From Lichenostomus cassidix (Eukaryota; Chordata; Aves; Passeriformes; Meliphagidae), in contig CM039211.1 in the NCBI GenBank assembly GCA_008360975.2, positions 22,416,943-22,480,942 on the forward strand: 64,000 bases of DNA, given 5' to 3'. The notes below the pieces were generated by a model. It was not told the DNA's origin. It worked only from the letters and a program-made list of their open reading frames with translations, and searched no databases. A program made the position numbers and the translations under genes. This document shows positions 44,201 to 58,383 of the stretch, one piece after another (the stretch's first letter is position 1; the number at the start of each line of letters is the position of its first letter).

Positions 44201-47200
44201 CTGTAGAATAGCATTGAACAGACCCTGGAATGCCTCCCAGATGAAAGCAAATGTTTCCGAATACTTATATTTTCCTGATTGCTTTCAGGTGGACAAGGAG
44301 AAGAGAGGATATAAAAATCTCTCTCCTCTTGTGTGTCTGTGTATCCTGCATATCAACACAGCAGCGAAGCACAGCTGCAATCTTGAGCTCCCTTGTGTTG
44401 CCATTCTTTGGCATGCCCACGTTGTTCCAGTGATTCAGAGTCTGCCTACATTTCCCTTGTGATTGGTCCCTCATAAGAAAGAAAACACAAAACATCCATG
44501 GTTCATTTGAGGTCTCTTATGTGTAATTCATTAACAAAAGCTTTAGAATTTTGTAAAAATGTGTTTACTGGACTCAGGGAAGATGGCTAACAGCAGAAAT
44601 GATTCTGTCTTTGTTAATATAATATTCTCTGGGTTGAATTTTAATTATTTATATGTGTTGGGCTTTATTCATCCTTCTAACTGCCTTTTTTGTTTTTCTC
44701 ACAATAGTTGAGAATTTGTTAATGTGATAGATACAAATGAAATAAGTGTAATCGTTGAGAGCACATTAATATAACCCAGGAAGTACAAATTTTTTGTCTA
44801 GTCTGTTCAGGAATGTCCCATAGTCTTATTTCCTGTACTTACAGTCTCAAGGTGCGTGGCAGAAAAAAACAATCCCAAAGCTGTCTGACCCCACTAGTGC
44901 TAAAATGTCCAGAGTCTCGCTGCTCTCCAAGGCTTCTGTCTCAGTCAAGCATTGTCTTCCAGCCACAATAGTTAGGCCACAATTTCTAAAGAAAACTAAA
45001 TTCACTGGACCCACAATAAGTTGAGAATTTAGGGAGAGGCAAGGGGGAGAAGGGGAGTGTTGGGTTATTTTTCTTTTTTTTTAATAGGCAATTACAGCAA
45101 ATGTATTTAAAATTTTCAATAGATAAATAATACCAGCTTGAATACATATATTAGCAGTTATTGAAATTGACTATACATATACATTATATTATCAGCTGTA
45201 GAAATTACTTTTTTCATTTTGGTAAAATAATTGAACCTTATTATCATCACCAAATTGATAAAGTATGTTTCCTGTATTCTCTTCTGAAGAGGTTTGGTGT
45301 CTTCTGATGTTTAGTCACAGGTGTGCCACTAGTACAGACAGATAGGAACAACTATAAATATGTGAAAGCCAAAGAAATCATTTACTTAATGAAGCTTTAT
45401 GAACAGAGAGAAGTACGTAAAAAATTGTAGTATCATCTGAATATTTTGTTTGTGTGGTGCTTTGGAAGAAACAAGTTGCTGTACAGGTTAATAGAAATGC
45501 ATAACAGAGGCTAGAAATGTAGACACAATGCATGGAAATGGTTGTTACAGCAAAGACTTGCACATCATTGAAGTGATTCAGCTAGAAAAATGTGGTAGAC
45601 TTTGGGACAGACACTGATGAGGTGAAATTATGCGTCTTTATCCTGTGATATCTCAGCACTCCTCTCTGTGAAAAATCTCATAGAGAAACTCTGGCCTCAG
45701 CACACACCCAGAACACGAGATGTGCTCTAGGTGTGCTCTAACCATGGACCCTCAACTGGTATTTCACACAGAGATTCCACTTTATTCTCAGCCATGTTGC
45801 CCCTCAATTCATAAAAATTGAAGTGTTTTTACATCATGCTGTAAGGAAGTTGTAATTTCCATTTTTCTTTAGCTGCATTAGCACAGCCAGACATTTTTCT
45901 GTCTGTGAGGCAGTCCTAGCCCACCTTCTGGTGACACTATTTATAGTTTGCAGGCTGTAAGGTACAAAAGCAGTGCAGTTACATGGTTTGTCAGGATTTG
46001 GCTGGCTTGTCCCTTGTGCAACATACAGCCTTAGCACATCACAAAGCAGAGCTTGGCTACACCGGTATGTGAACAGTCTTCTTCATCTACAGTAAGATTA
46101 CTACAAGAACAAAGTTGTTGGGGGTCAGGAAGACACTTTTCAGCCTGAAAAGATTCTGGTTTTATTTTAACCACCATTAGGGCATATGTTAACAAGAATG
46201 CTATGGTTCAAATCCTGCTTGTCAAGCCAATGTGATTAATCACAACATGAGCTAAACCCTGAGACGGGTTGAGAACTTGACAGTATGATTAATTACATCT
46301 TGTTAAAATCAGTGTTTACAGTATTCATTGATTTAAATGATAGCGTTCAGTACTTTTCATGAATAAAGCCGGTATTTGGCCCTAGATATTTGCTCATAAA
46401 AATAAAATCAAATGCAAACAGATTAAAATAAGCAACATCCAAGCTGCAGAGCCCAAGATAGACAAATATTTAAAGGTATGAATTGTAATTGTGTTCTGCC
46501 ATTACCCTAAACCATTGTGATGTGATAAAAAAGAAATAATTTTGCCCCTCAGTTAATCCTTCTAAGAAGTAAAATAAAACATGTTGGAATTTAATTTGAC
46601 AATATTGTGAAAAGAATAAATATCTCTATAAACAGATAAACACAGGGCTCAACCACCATCGTTCCAACATAATCAGAGTGTTCCTGATGAGAAGCAAAAA
46701 TCAGAACTTCCTCAGATAGCAAGATCCCTTCTGCAAGCAGATAGACACATACCAAGATTTCATAACATCCCTGAGCTGCTGGGTGCATTTTTTACAATTA
46801 AAGACTTCACCTTTTCAGCCATAGCATTCTGTTTTTTCAGATATGTGTTGCTACTGCATTTCTATTGCATGGATCTCAGATTTCATTATTTATTGCTCTA
46901 CAATCATTTGCCTTCTATTCAGCCATCTAATGGATTGCATGCAAATGCACGTGAAGGAAGCTAGGAAAGTCTTTTTATTACCTGTTGACAAACAACGGAA
47001 ATAAATATTTATCCTGGGGTGGAACTGTAAACATAATCAACAGCCTTATTATATGATTGCATGGTAGCCATCCTAGCAGGAGAATTAAAATCATTATACA
47101 TGCACTTCCCTTTAATGATATTTTGAGAATTTTTTCAAGTAGGTACACTTTAAAAAGTGTAGAAGGTAATACATCTGTTTCTTTTTCTTAAAAAAAACCC

Positions 47201-50200
47201 AAACAAAAAAATAAAATAAAAAGTAAAACAAATTCCCCCAAAACACAGCTGTTTTACATCAAAGTCAAGCTTGTCATAGTGCATCATACTAGAGCTCCTC
47301 ATCCAGACAGGACAGCCCACTGTATTCTGGAGGAATGGTCACATGTCTCACCATATGATTACAAAAGTGGATTGGAGTTTGCATTTAGTATTGGTCCAGA
47401 CTGAATATTTTTGTGTACACACACGCCCCCCCCTTACTCTCCCGCTCCTTTTAAAGAAGATAATTCTGGTTGGCACTGGGCTTGAGAGGGATTTCACACC
47501 TAAAGCTTTTTCTGATATCCTTAGGCTTACATTATTTACTAGAATGGATGTGATGTAGTCCTGGATTGATTTGGTATTCACAAAACTGTAAGCTATAGAG
47601 TCTAATACAATACATTTACTCACTAATATTTCTGCATCTTCTCTGAAATTACCTAATTTAATACAAGTTTGATAACAGAAAAGGGTTCTCATTTCATACA
47701 AGATTCCTGAAGATGGTTATTCAGTTTTAAGAATTTCCCAGTGGCTCCCAAATATTTTAGAAACCAAGTAAAGCCCTGGGATATTTTGCCTATAGTTACA
47801 GGTGTAGTTATAGTCAGATAGTGCAATCTATCCAGAGGTGATAACTCATAGCAGTTCCTAGCCTTCACAATGACTTTGTGCTCAGTGAACAAAAGGTATG
47901 TGGCATTCTCTAATGCCCTTCTTAGGGATGCAATATATTAATTAAAATGAGAAAAAGGCTGGAATAAAGTCTGTATCTCTAGCTTAAGTACAGAACACTT
48001 TGGAAATATTTCAGTGAATAAGAGTTACAGTCAGCTGGATATAAGAATATCATATTATATTAAGATTTAATTAAAGCCATAAGTAGGAATAGAATCAAGC
48101 CGAGGTCTAACCCTGAATATTTTTATTGGTACAATATCTTATGTTGCTCTTGAAAGTTACATTCCTTGTGGTCACATGTCAAGGTAGATTTATAGCACAC
48201 TATATCTGTCAATAGTAGCAAGAAAGGCATCACTCACTTTTGGAGTAAACTGTCTTATATCTTCCCAGCAATCGAGCAGACCTGTCTGCGTGAGTGGTGA
48301 AAAGCCTAATATATTTATTGAAAAGTTAATAATAAGATCATGTTATCCTTTAGCTCATAAAAGAAACATTTTCATTTAGTTACAAAAAGAACTTGACATA
48401 TTTCTATATTTGGGAAGAGTGAGCAAAAGAAAACAAGGAGAACAGGGCAGAAATATGCAACCTATTATAAAAAAATCAATGTAAGGTTATCCACAATGAG
48501 TTCACTTATTTGTCAGTACTTGTTGTTAATCAGGAGTATTCAAATGCTCACATCTGTAGCCCAAATGTTTTCTGTACATGTGTTTGCAGAGATGCAAACA
48601 TGTACATGTTCAGGGATGAGAGCTTACAAATTGTTTTACAAATTAAATCTTTACCTGTTTTAGAACAAGAGACAGCCTTTCTCTTAAGACCATTCACTGA
48701 GGTAGTTAGACAAACTTAACAGACTGTTTGGACTATAGAGATATTACCAAAACCAAGAAAAAAATAGCTTCTTAAGACAGTGCCAGAATACCCACTAAGT
48801 CAAAACAAAATGGCTCACTATGTAATTTGTTAATAACATCAGGAAATAACATATTCTACAATTCACATTTACTGAGACATAAGAATTGCCATTTTGTGCC
48901 CAGAAGAGACAAAATATGTTTCTCACTAAAAGAAGAAACCAGGTTTGACAAGTACATGGCTTAGAGAATACTCAGCTTTCAGAAGTGGCTGAAGACCCAG
49001 AACTACAGTTTCTTCCTCTGCCTATTTTCTGTGCAATCCAGTCTTTCCATCTACAGCTCCTGGGAGTATTAAGATAATTTTCATGTAGTTTTTATATGCA
49101 CTGGTCTGATGTGTTTGTGTAGTGGAAAACAAGGAAATAAAGTGTCAAACTTCACTACCTGTATTATGCCAGAGCTGGATTAAAACAAAAAAAAAAAAAT
49201 GCATTGTTATATAACTACTGCCCGATGAAAAATGAATTTTGGTAAAGACAAAAGTCCAGCTTCTAAACTGTGTGCATTAAATAGTATTAAGCCCTTGCAC
49301 TGACAGGGTAATAACAACAAGGCTAGGTGGCTACAAACCATTACTGAAGCTGGAAATAACTCTGACATAAAGAAAAAGTAATCATATGAAGTTAAAATAG
49401 AAAACAAAATCTGTTTATCCCCTTTGTACTCCTTACCCTGACAGTCACAAAGAAAAGCATTTCTTATATTGCTTTTCAATGTGTCTTGAGGCATTTCTGT
49501 TTAAAGCATGGTTCACAAGTCTCCTTTCCGTCCATGGTTTCTTCTGAAACAGGGGTGCAGAGTTATGTCACAGCACTGCTCTGCAAAGAGACAGGTGGAC
49601 ACAAGCTTGGTCCTGAGGCAAGGATATGCCAATGGCTCCTCCAACTCCCTGGACTCTGCTTTAAACTGCACAGGTTTCAAAACCTCAGTGTCTAAGTGCT
49701 TGAATCTTGTTGGTGGCTTTGCAAGTAGGAAATCACAGCAGAGCAGAGAGGAGTCCAGTACAAACTGACAGGTTATTAATATTGGTGAAGCACAAAATAT
49801 ACAACTACCAAGAAGACATGCAAGCAGAAACTCCACTAAGATTTTACTGTAGGCTCAATCCTTAATTAAAAATGAGATGTATACCTGAATAATATCTCTC
49901 CATTTCCCAAAATATATTTTTCCCTAACAAGCCAGTATATCTTTGTTCCAGCACTTTCTTGGAGCCCATATAATTGAGTTTTATGTGATAAGTCTCTGGA
50001 GGCTGTATTCATCAGGCTTATATAAAGCTAGCAGAGTGACAAAGAACAATCTAGCCAGCAGAGTCTTTCTATCACAGAAAATTGGGATGAAATAGACCTC
50101 AAGATATCATACACTCAATTCTCCTAGGCAATTCCCTTCTGGCATTCCTGACACCAGTTTCTCTAACCTAAAAGCTACAAGTAGAGGGAAAATACATTGC

Positions 50201-53200
50201 CCTCTAAGACAATCTCCTCAAGGGCAAAAAAAGTCTTTGAAAGCTTTGTAAATAGGCAAAAGAGAGTAGATGCAATATCTCTTTCTTAAGGGAGGGTTTT
50301 AGCTGTCTCTCATGACCTTTCCATAAACGTACTGCAGAAATACAGTTCAGGTGGGAGGTACCATGAACAAAATATAGAATTGATTAAAAAATCATAGTCA
50401 GAGTAGTCCTTAATGCTTCACCGTCAAACTGTAAAAATATATCAAATGGGTCTTTACATTAATGATTCTGAACCCTTAAGTAGACCGTGAACTTAATATG
50501 TTTGTTTGTGTGTGTATGAAGTGGAAAAGATTGCACCCACTTTGGCAGAAAGAAAGCATGTAAAATTGCCTTGACCAGTCAAAGAAATAATCTGTGCACA
50601 ATGTTTCTGTGGGAATAATAAATTGCAGAAGTTCAACTGGAAAAGTATCCATGCAGCAGGTCTGCAGGAAAGGAGCAGGGGATAGAATAACTCATAGATC
50701 AAAGAGGCTTTAACAACTCATATTTTTCCAATATGGCATCATCTGAGTTATGAACAGGACTATCAGCAGTCAAACTGACCAAGGACCCACATGAGTAAAA
50801 ACCTTACTAATGGGAATACTCTTCTCTAGGCACCACAGTTTAGAAACTACTGTATTAGGGGAAAGACTTCAGAGGAGAGTAAGAAGAGCTGGTAACAAAA
50901 AGTTCGGGGTGTTGGGGAAATCAGAAATGATAAGGATCTTTATTTAGTCAAGACACTACATTTCAATGAGAAAATTAATAAATATTTCCCTGTGTCTCCT
51001 GGATGTATGACAAGAGCAATAATCCTGAATTGCATATAGATATGATCTCTATGATGGTGTGCATGGTTAACAGTGAGAGTGTATAATGTAAGAAAAAATG
51101 TAGTATCTTCTAGAAAAAAAACATTTTGACAGGAAAATTTCTGAAAGATTTCCTGAGATTGGGAATGATCTAGATAATCTTAAGAGGTCCCTTCTAGCTG
51201 TATTCTTCCTTGTTTGGTCTAGGAGAGCAGGATATGCATCTCCTGTGCTGAACTAGTTTTAGAAAATTCATGACATATTCTTAACCAATATATATAATGG
51301 CTCTCTGGTTTAGGTCATTAATTTTCTGCTGTGGACCTAATCTACACAATTCATGTCATTCTTATTATAGTCAGTACTGCTGTCTCTCACTTGCCTCTCT
51401 GGCACAACATAGATTTTATAGAAAAATCTATGTTTCCTGGGCTACCTTGTGTTTTTCTCCCTGGCACATTACTGGAGGGAAAACTCCGTTTCCAAACTCA
51501 TAGTGGTTTCACTTTTAATTAAGATTCCTTAAAAAAAAAAAATCAAATAGTGTTCCTGCCTTTGTCTTTTTTATCAGCTGCTCTGTGGGAGTGACATAAT
51601 TGAAAGGTCTATTTAATGGCACATGTGACACAATTTTGAGTTCTATTTACAGGCACACGAGGACAGATAGTTCTTCGTACTCAGTGTTTCAGGATTATGG
51701 TGTTTTGCCAATGGCATATGATGCAAAGTGAACAACATTGTGTTTGCGTGCCTATTGGAGCACAACGTGCAGTGCAGCACAATGCAACATGTGTCAGCTT
51801 TTGTCTGCTGATGGCAATGACCCCTTGAGCCAAATTCATCAGTGTCTCAGAACAATAGATTTCTTTCTTTTTGATGTTTCTAATTTAGAGTAACAAATGG
51901 TTTTTATTTATTTCAACTATAGTGAGGTCTGGTAATAGAGTTGGACTGATACCCACAGAAAACAAAGCTGTGTGTTCACCCTTTCTTCTCTGCTATTCCC
52001 ATAGAAAAGCTTTAAGTTGAAAATATTTTAAATATGGCATAGGTAATCTATCTCATTAAAACCCACTAAAATTCTCCTCTTTCCCAGCTATCATTACAAA
52101 ATTATCTTCATACATTTTTCCCCCTCCTCCATTGGAAAATGCATAACATTGCTGGGAACAATAAGATATACAGGAATGATCCATAGTTTGGCTGAAGGAA
52201 TGACACTGCTCATTACTTCTTTCAATTTCAGGCTTGTCATTCTCTCTGACTTTCATTGCAATACTCAGTAACAGAAGTTTCTTCAGTTACTGCTTAATCT
52301 AACACCTTACATCTTCAGAAAAGCATTAAAAAATTAAAAGAACCTAAACTGAGATACCAGAAATCAGCCTTCAGCATGAAGGGGCCAGGCAAGTCTGAAA
52401 TAATATGTATCAGAGGATAGATTATATTAAAAAAACTTAACAGACCCTGATCTTACACACACCTCAAATTGTCTTAATTTCTAAAAATGAATGAAACTTA
52501 ACAGACCACTAAATCAAGACAGCTTCCCTTTTATATCTCCAACTCCCTAAAAACTGCAACTGCCCAAAGAGGACAAACTGGCTGCAGCAATCTTGCTAAG
52601 TATCTTCTTCAACCAGGACTGTGGTAAATCTTGTATGCGAAAAGCGCACACATCTGTGAGTTAGTAAAAATGTAGAAGTAGTTTAGTTATCATGTGGCAT
52701 GTAAAAACTTGTTTCAATTTGTCCTTGTGAGGCTCTAGATTGTTTTCACTGCAGGTTTTCACGCTCCAGAGGCACATCCATCTCCAGGGGTCCTCTAAGA
52801 CTGTTACCAGATGATGAATGGTTTGCACACCTGGTGGGTTAACACAATGCTTATTCTTCAAAAACCATTGACCCATGGAACCACACAATGCTTATTCTGT
52901 AGGATCAGGTTAAACATTAGCCAAGAAGAAGAATGGAAGAGTAACCAGCATAGCTGTGCCAGCTTCTCTCCTAACTTTGAAAGTAGTAGCTCATCATGCT
53001 GTCAGGTATGGCTTTGGGGTCACCAACCACCAGGGACCACGGAGGCGATCCCCAGGACAGAAAAACATGTGCACAAAGGGGAGTGAGCATACATTAATAA
53101 TTTTGAGGAAATTATTATCATATGTATGTTCATTCCAGGAAAACAAATGAAAATGCATGTGAAATATAATATATGAACAGGAGCCTTTTCTGTACTCAGC

Positions 53201-54165
53201 ATGCACAGAATTTAGGAGCAAATATCCCCTTGTTTATCTGGCTGAATAAATAATGCCTTCTTCTTAATATTACCTTGGTGTTAAAGAGTTTTACTTCACT
53301 GATTTTTGGTAAACAAGACCACCACATTCTTCTGGAGCGAAGCAAAGCCCACAGGTGAAGCAAGTGAGAAGCAGAGAGAAAAGTACTTCTCTTTGAGGCC
53401 TTCATAGGTTACATTTCTAGAATATGTCAGTTCATTCTTGCCACATTGCAGAATTTTCCCTGTAGAAGGTCTTCTGACCATAACCACATAAGGGGAAAAT
53501 AAAGACATGTGCTATGCACTGTCTCTCAGGTAGGTTGCTCTGTACAAGCATGGAAGAAAACATTAAACTTTCTTGCAATCCACCAGACCTACTTGACCTG
53601 CAAATCCACTTTGCTAGGGTATTGCCTAGGTGAGAATTGTTTTGAAAGTTTCTAATGCAGATTAACACTCTGGGCTACCATTTATTCAGTAATTCAAAAC
53701 CAAATCCTGAACATATTCCATTGTTCCAGACCCATTGTTACTCTCTTGTGAGCTGCATACTCTTTGAATACGTTGGCATGCAAAAGTGTGTGCTAATTAA
53801 TAGATGTTTATCACAGTGTGATACACATCATCACATTTTTTCATTGTCTTTGATCCAACAGTTACTGGCAATATTACAATGCAGAGTAACTACTCTATCA
53901 TATTACTATCCTCCTATGCATGTTAAAAACTTGCATAGTGGCAAAGCATTAATTTGTTCACAGTTGGGGTTTCTGTATACTGATGTCTTATTTGAGCAGT
54001 TTAAAGCAAAAATTGAAATCTTTCTGCCAAAACTTTTCTACATAAATTTTCTACACCCCTGAGTGACATGTTAGCTGCCTTGGAAATAATTCCTTTTTGT
54101 AATGAGCAGGGGGCACTGATTATTTTAGATCATAATTCCTCTCTTCCATTTTTTTCTTAATTTTT
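41250..54165. other. Upstream intergenic DNA, nothing firm recognised
   Basis: About 13 kb of AT-rich DNA without a gene, RNA gene or repeat family that I recognise. Low-complexity A-rich stretches occur at about 42595-42620, 47190-47230 and 51530-51543. A 16-bp direct repeat lies at 52842 and 52883. Two patches with dense transcription-factor-like words (46.92-47.09 and 51.60-51.83 kb) are raised as findings. Confidence 0.55.
52842..52898 (+). repeat. Short direct repeat, 16 bp, two copies
   Basis: ACACAATGCTTATTCT occurs at 52842-52857 and again at 52883-52898, so the copy starts are 41 bp apart. It is probably a small local duplication. No element ends were seen. Confidence 0.7.
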
Positions 54166-54169
54166 TACC

Positions 54170-54330
54170 AAAGCCTGAAGGGAGCCTACAAGAAAGATGG
54201 AGAGAGACTTTCTACAAGAGCATGTAGTGGCAGGAAAAAGGGGAATGATTTCAAACCAAGAGTAATTTAGGTTAGCTATTAGGAAGAAATTCTTCATTAC
54301 GAGCGTGGTGAGGCACTGGAACAAATAGCA
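54170..54330 (+). mobile_element. CR1 LINE 3'-end fragment
   Basis: The wording follows the CR1 3' end: GGGAGCCTACAAGAAAGATG, then GTAGTGGCAGGAAAAAGGGG, then TATTAGGAAGAAATTCTTCA, then GGTGAGGCACTGGAACAAAT. The copy stops before the usual terminal octamer repeats. The last residues of CR1 ORF2 and the start of its 3' UTR are covered. It is non-coding, in plus orientation. Confidence 0.88.
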
Positions 54331-54339
54331 TTTGCAGCT

Positions 54340-55345
54340 TTTCTGTATGAAAGCTAAGTGCTTGATCTGTTACTACTGTTGTGGAAAAAACACATTCATC
54401 CACAGACCCTCTCCACACCAAAAATTAGAGGCAGTGCCCAAGAAAACTGTGATCTTTTTGCACATCACAGAGCATATCTCCTGTGCTCTTGCCTTAGATC
54501 TACATATTCTTTTAAGAAGACAAAGGCAGACAGAGATCCCTGGAGGTAGAAAAAAGAGAGGGCTTTGTTCTTCTACCTGGACTTTCTCAAACTCATGTGT
54601 CATCTCAGGGGGAAGCTGTGCCAGCAACAGCATCATTTGGCTGACAGAGGTGGACTGCAAATCTTGTGCAAACCCTTTTTATTTCTGCCCTGCCCTAATT
54701 TATTGGTTTGTGCTTTCTTTATTTCAAAAGAATGACATTTCTAGTGTTTTCAATGAAAAACGGGATTTTTAGGTTATAAAAATGTTTTGGTCTTCCACTG
54801 GGAGTTCACTGTAAGGAGAATATTTGAGCAGATCCATGTTAGAGTTTGCACCAGATTAGCCTTCCGTCCAATTGTCTACAAAGTTATATCTCTTCATTAT
54901 TGCCAACAGTCACAAGATACTTCCCCATCACTTTGCAATTTAATATAAAACATGAATCTCAAGCAATGTCATGGTCACATGCAGTCTGAGCATGGTGTAC
55001 TGCAGGTACTTAAAAGAGAGCCAGTGCAAAGTGAAGACAATAACAGCAATAAAAAAGGGATGCACATAGAAAATTAAATGAGAGGAGGAATAAAGTCAAA
55101 GGACAGGTATTTATTTCTAGGAGCTATAGGAAAAGGATTTACTTAGGGACTCTCTATTTTGTTTTTTCCTTTTGACAGTTTTAAAACATGAAAATTTTCT
55201 TATTACATCAAACCCAAATAGCAATTTCTAAATCTTATGGGCAAGAATCTACTTTCATATCACAAATATTTTTGTTCTAAATCTGGCCTGCATCTGCAAC
55301 TTCATCTAATTCAAAGACGCTTAAAGAATGGAGAACAAAATATCA
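54340..55345. other. Intergenic DNA between two CR1 fragments
   Basis: I see no recognisable gene or repeat. An open frame of about 146 codons (54332-54772) has no family resemblance and is preceded by no promoter or splice evidence, so I regard it as chance. Confidence 0.5.
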
Positions 55346-55348
55346 GGG

Positions 55349-55505
55349 AAAAGTTTAGTTATTAGGAAGAATTTCTTTACTGTGAGGGTGGTGAGGCACT
55401 GGCTCTGGTTGTCCAGAGTTGTAGATGCCTTTTCCCTGGACATATTCTAGGCCAGGATGAATGGGGGTTTTACCCAATCATTCCATAATTTCATGATGAC
55501 TGTGT
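55349..55505 (+). mobile_element. CR1 LINE 3' UTR with its end
   Basis: The block TTAGGAAGAATTTCTTTACT then GTGAGGGTGGTGAGGCACTG is the hallmark CR1 3' UTR. It continues to CCCAATCATTCCATAATTTC then ATGAT, which corresponds to the CR1 terminal octamer-type repeats (consensus ATTCTATG). The copy is 5'-truncated and in plus orientation. It lies about 1 kb from the other CR1 end at 54.2 kb. Confidence 0.9.
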
Positions 55506-55509
55506 GATC

Positions 55510-58380
55510 AGCAGAAATAGGACGAAATCACTCCATATTACTGACATTTTCAAATTAATGTCTTTTATAAATCAGACCACAAAATGTTGATGTTTCCCTC
55601 AGAGAGGGAAGTGCCCTCTAAAATTTCAGAGGGGAAATACTCAAAACATGCGAATTAAAGACTGCTAGCACAGTCCAAGTCCAAGCAAAATAAACTTACT
55701 TTTTTATTTATATGTTTGCTATTATTGCATTCAGAGAGAAAATAAAGCTTGTAGACCTCAAAATCATTTACCAGTTTATGAAAAACCATATCTGAAAAAC
55801 AAGTTGGAAAAATCTTTCAGCGTTTTCTCGTCTTGCTGTCAAAGCAAGATGATAGACAGAGAGATGCTTACTAAGTCCATTGCTGCAATGGTTAAAATCT
55901 TATTGCACAAAGTGAGAGGGCAGTTCCTAATCCAGAACAACTGGGCATCACGCTCAGCCTCCTTGTCAGAGTGACCTTGGCAACTTGGTAATGTCAATAT
56001 GGTTCTCATTGTCCTGAGGGTAATAATGAGCACTGACAAGATCCTCTCCATCCCTTTGTTTTAAATTCTGGCAAGGAGATTGTAGCAAACAATCCAAGGA
56101 AAATAGCCTTTTAATCCCCTGCATTTCTGAAGTGAACATCTAAGTGAGACTTGATAAATTTTTAACTCTTTTAATTCTACCACCTTAATAATGAAAACAC
56201 AAAAACACAGACGAACTTTCAACACGATACTAGTGAAACATTGCCGACTAAACCTTTTGCTTTTCCTTTTATCCCACAGTCTGCTGTGAAGCCATGTGGA
56301 TACACACAGTGTTGTGGGTCCCTTTTATCTTTGCCAACCCATCCTAAGCTTAACTTAGCACAAATGGTGAAAGATGTTGCACTAACAAAAAATGAGATGT
56401 ACTGGACCAAACTTTGCAGCATACAAACTCCTTTCTTTAGGGAACATGAAAGAGTGGGTTTGAGATAGCCAAAAATCTGGTCTTGGAGATTAATTGAACA
56501 AGCAGCAGCAGTCCATGGCAGCCTGAAGCTGATAAACTACCCAGCCACCTTCTGTGATTGTTGCACTCCTGCTCCTGAAGGGAAAGAGGACGTTTCAAAT
56601 TTTCTAGCATTACATGGCAATGAGCTTCATGGCTTGTATCCCATGACTTATTTTATTCTAAGCTAGTACCCGTAGCCCCATGCTACTTTACATTACAAAA
56701 ATGGAGAACCAGGGAGCCAAACCCACCTCTCAGATGCTGCTCTCCAGCAGCGTACCAGAGAATGGGAACAAGAAGGTTTTGTCCTCTTTACTTATAGTGT
56801 TTAGGTAATACAGCAGAACAGGGTACAAACATCCAATTCCTATAGTGCCCCAAGGAACACTTTGTAGAGTGTGAAATGTTTATAGAGAACACACTGCATA
56901 CAAGGAAACCAAATCTTAAATCCTAATTTGTCACCAATGCTAAGCTATATTTATATATAATTACTGCTAAGTATCAGACATAATTGAACTGGTCATGGAT
57001 AAAAAATCCCAACAAGACAGGACAACAAATGGACACATAGCACAGCACTAGTGTCTGGCTGTACACGACCCTGCAGATGAGGTGTTTCCCAATGTCCTTC
57101 TAGAGCTGTGACCACCTGCTGAAAATCTTTTGGGCATATCTTACTGCTGAGTATCCAGCTGGAAGTGGTGAAACCTGACTGTTGTCACATTGCCACATCA
57201 CAATTCTAAAGCAAGGCTAGTTTAAATGGTGGCCACTGAATGCCAGGTTTATTCAAAAACTGTGTCTTTGGAAATGGAGAAATGCTAGTGTTTCATTGCA
57301 TAAACGTCATGGAAAAATACAGGTGATTCTTAATGATGAGAGAAATATGTTATGCTAGAGGTAAAAACTTGACCAGGCACACAAGTGAGAAAGTAAAACT
57401 AAATCCTCAAGTTTCGTTTGTGTTTTATTAGCAGTCAGGTCATTGGAAATAAATGCACATACAAAAAAAACCCCTCAGGAATGTCCATATGAAGTTCTTG
57501 CAAAAATACTGGTAAAAAAATCAACTAGCTAATCAAAGCCAAAAATTCCAAGTTATGCTGTCCTTAGAAAGAATCTTGCCTCTTCTTTTTAAATCCCTAA
57601 GAAGAAGAAAACGATCAAATATTAGAGGCAAGCTGCATGGCTGTTGAGCAATTTTCAATATATATCTATTCTCATGTAGTAACTAAACATGCGTTATTTT
57701 TGTCAATTCAATTTTTTTTGTTACAGTTTTCATTCCCAGAGGATACTAAAACATAAACTTCTTTTACTGTGAGAGTTAAGTGATTAAAAAAAACCCCTCT
57801 AATAATCACTAGATGACTAAAAATAATAGCAATATGTGTATTCAATAGCTAGCAAAAGTCTGCTGAATTGTCTTTGATTTTTTCCTTTAAACAGGTCAGA
57901 ATCCAAAATGATATGACATCAGGCAACAAATAACACTCATGTGTAGCCTATGCAAAAATCCTGGTAGGTTTCCTGTCTGTTCATTTGTAGAGGTTGTTTT
58001 TGCTACCTAGTTTTATTTCCCAGATGGTAAAGCTGTGGTACAGCCCAAGGGCTGCCACAGCTTGTCAGGCAGCAACCAAAGGTGAACAGAAAGGTGCTTG
58101 AAGGCACACTGTAGAAATAAGCCTTTTTCCAAAACAATTGTGAGACAAATCTCCAGATTTTTGTTTGTCTTTTAGAAGTCACCATTTAAGTAGCCAAACA
58201 GATGAGAGGAAAAGAGTCAAAATTTACAAGTAAATTCCTTGCTGCCACAGTGGGAGCTGAAAGACAGTCTAAGAGCACAGGGAGTTATGACTTGACAGAG
58301 AGGGGAAAAAACCCTAGTTAAGATAAATGCTCATAACCTTGTGCACATTGCTAGCTAAGAAGCCCTCCTATTGCTCATCA
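55510..58380. other. Intergenic DNA, nothing recognised
   Basis: AT-rich DNA with no gene, RNA or repeat family that I can name. Open frames here are 60-75 codons and overlap on opposite strands, as expected by chance. Confidence 0.55.
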
Positions 58381-58383
58381 TAC

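Noticed and set aside
54332..54772. 146-codon plus frame next to a CR1 end
   Set aside because: It matches neither CR1 ORFs nor any known family. An open frame of this length can arise by chance in 64 kb.
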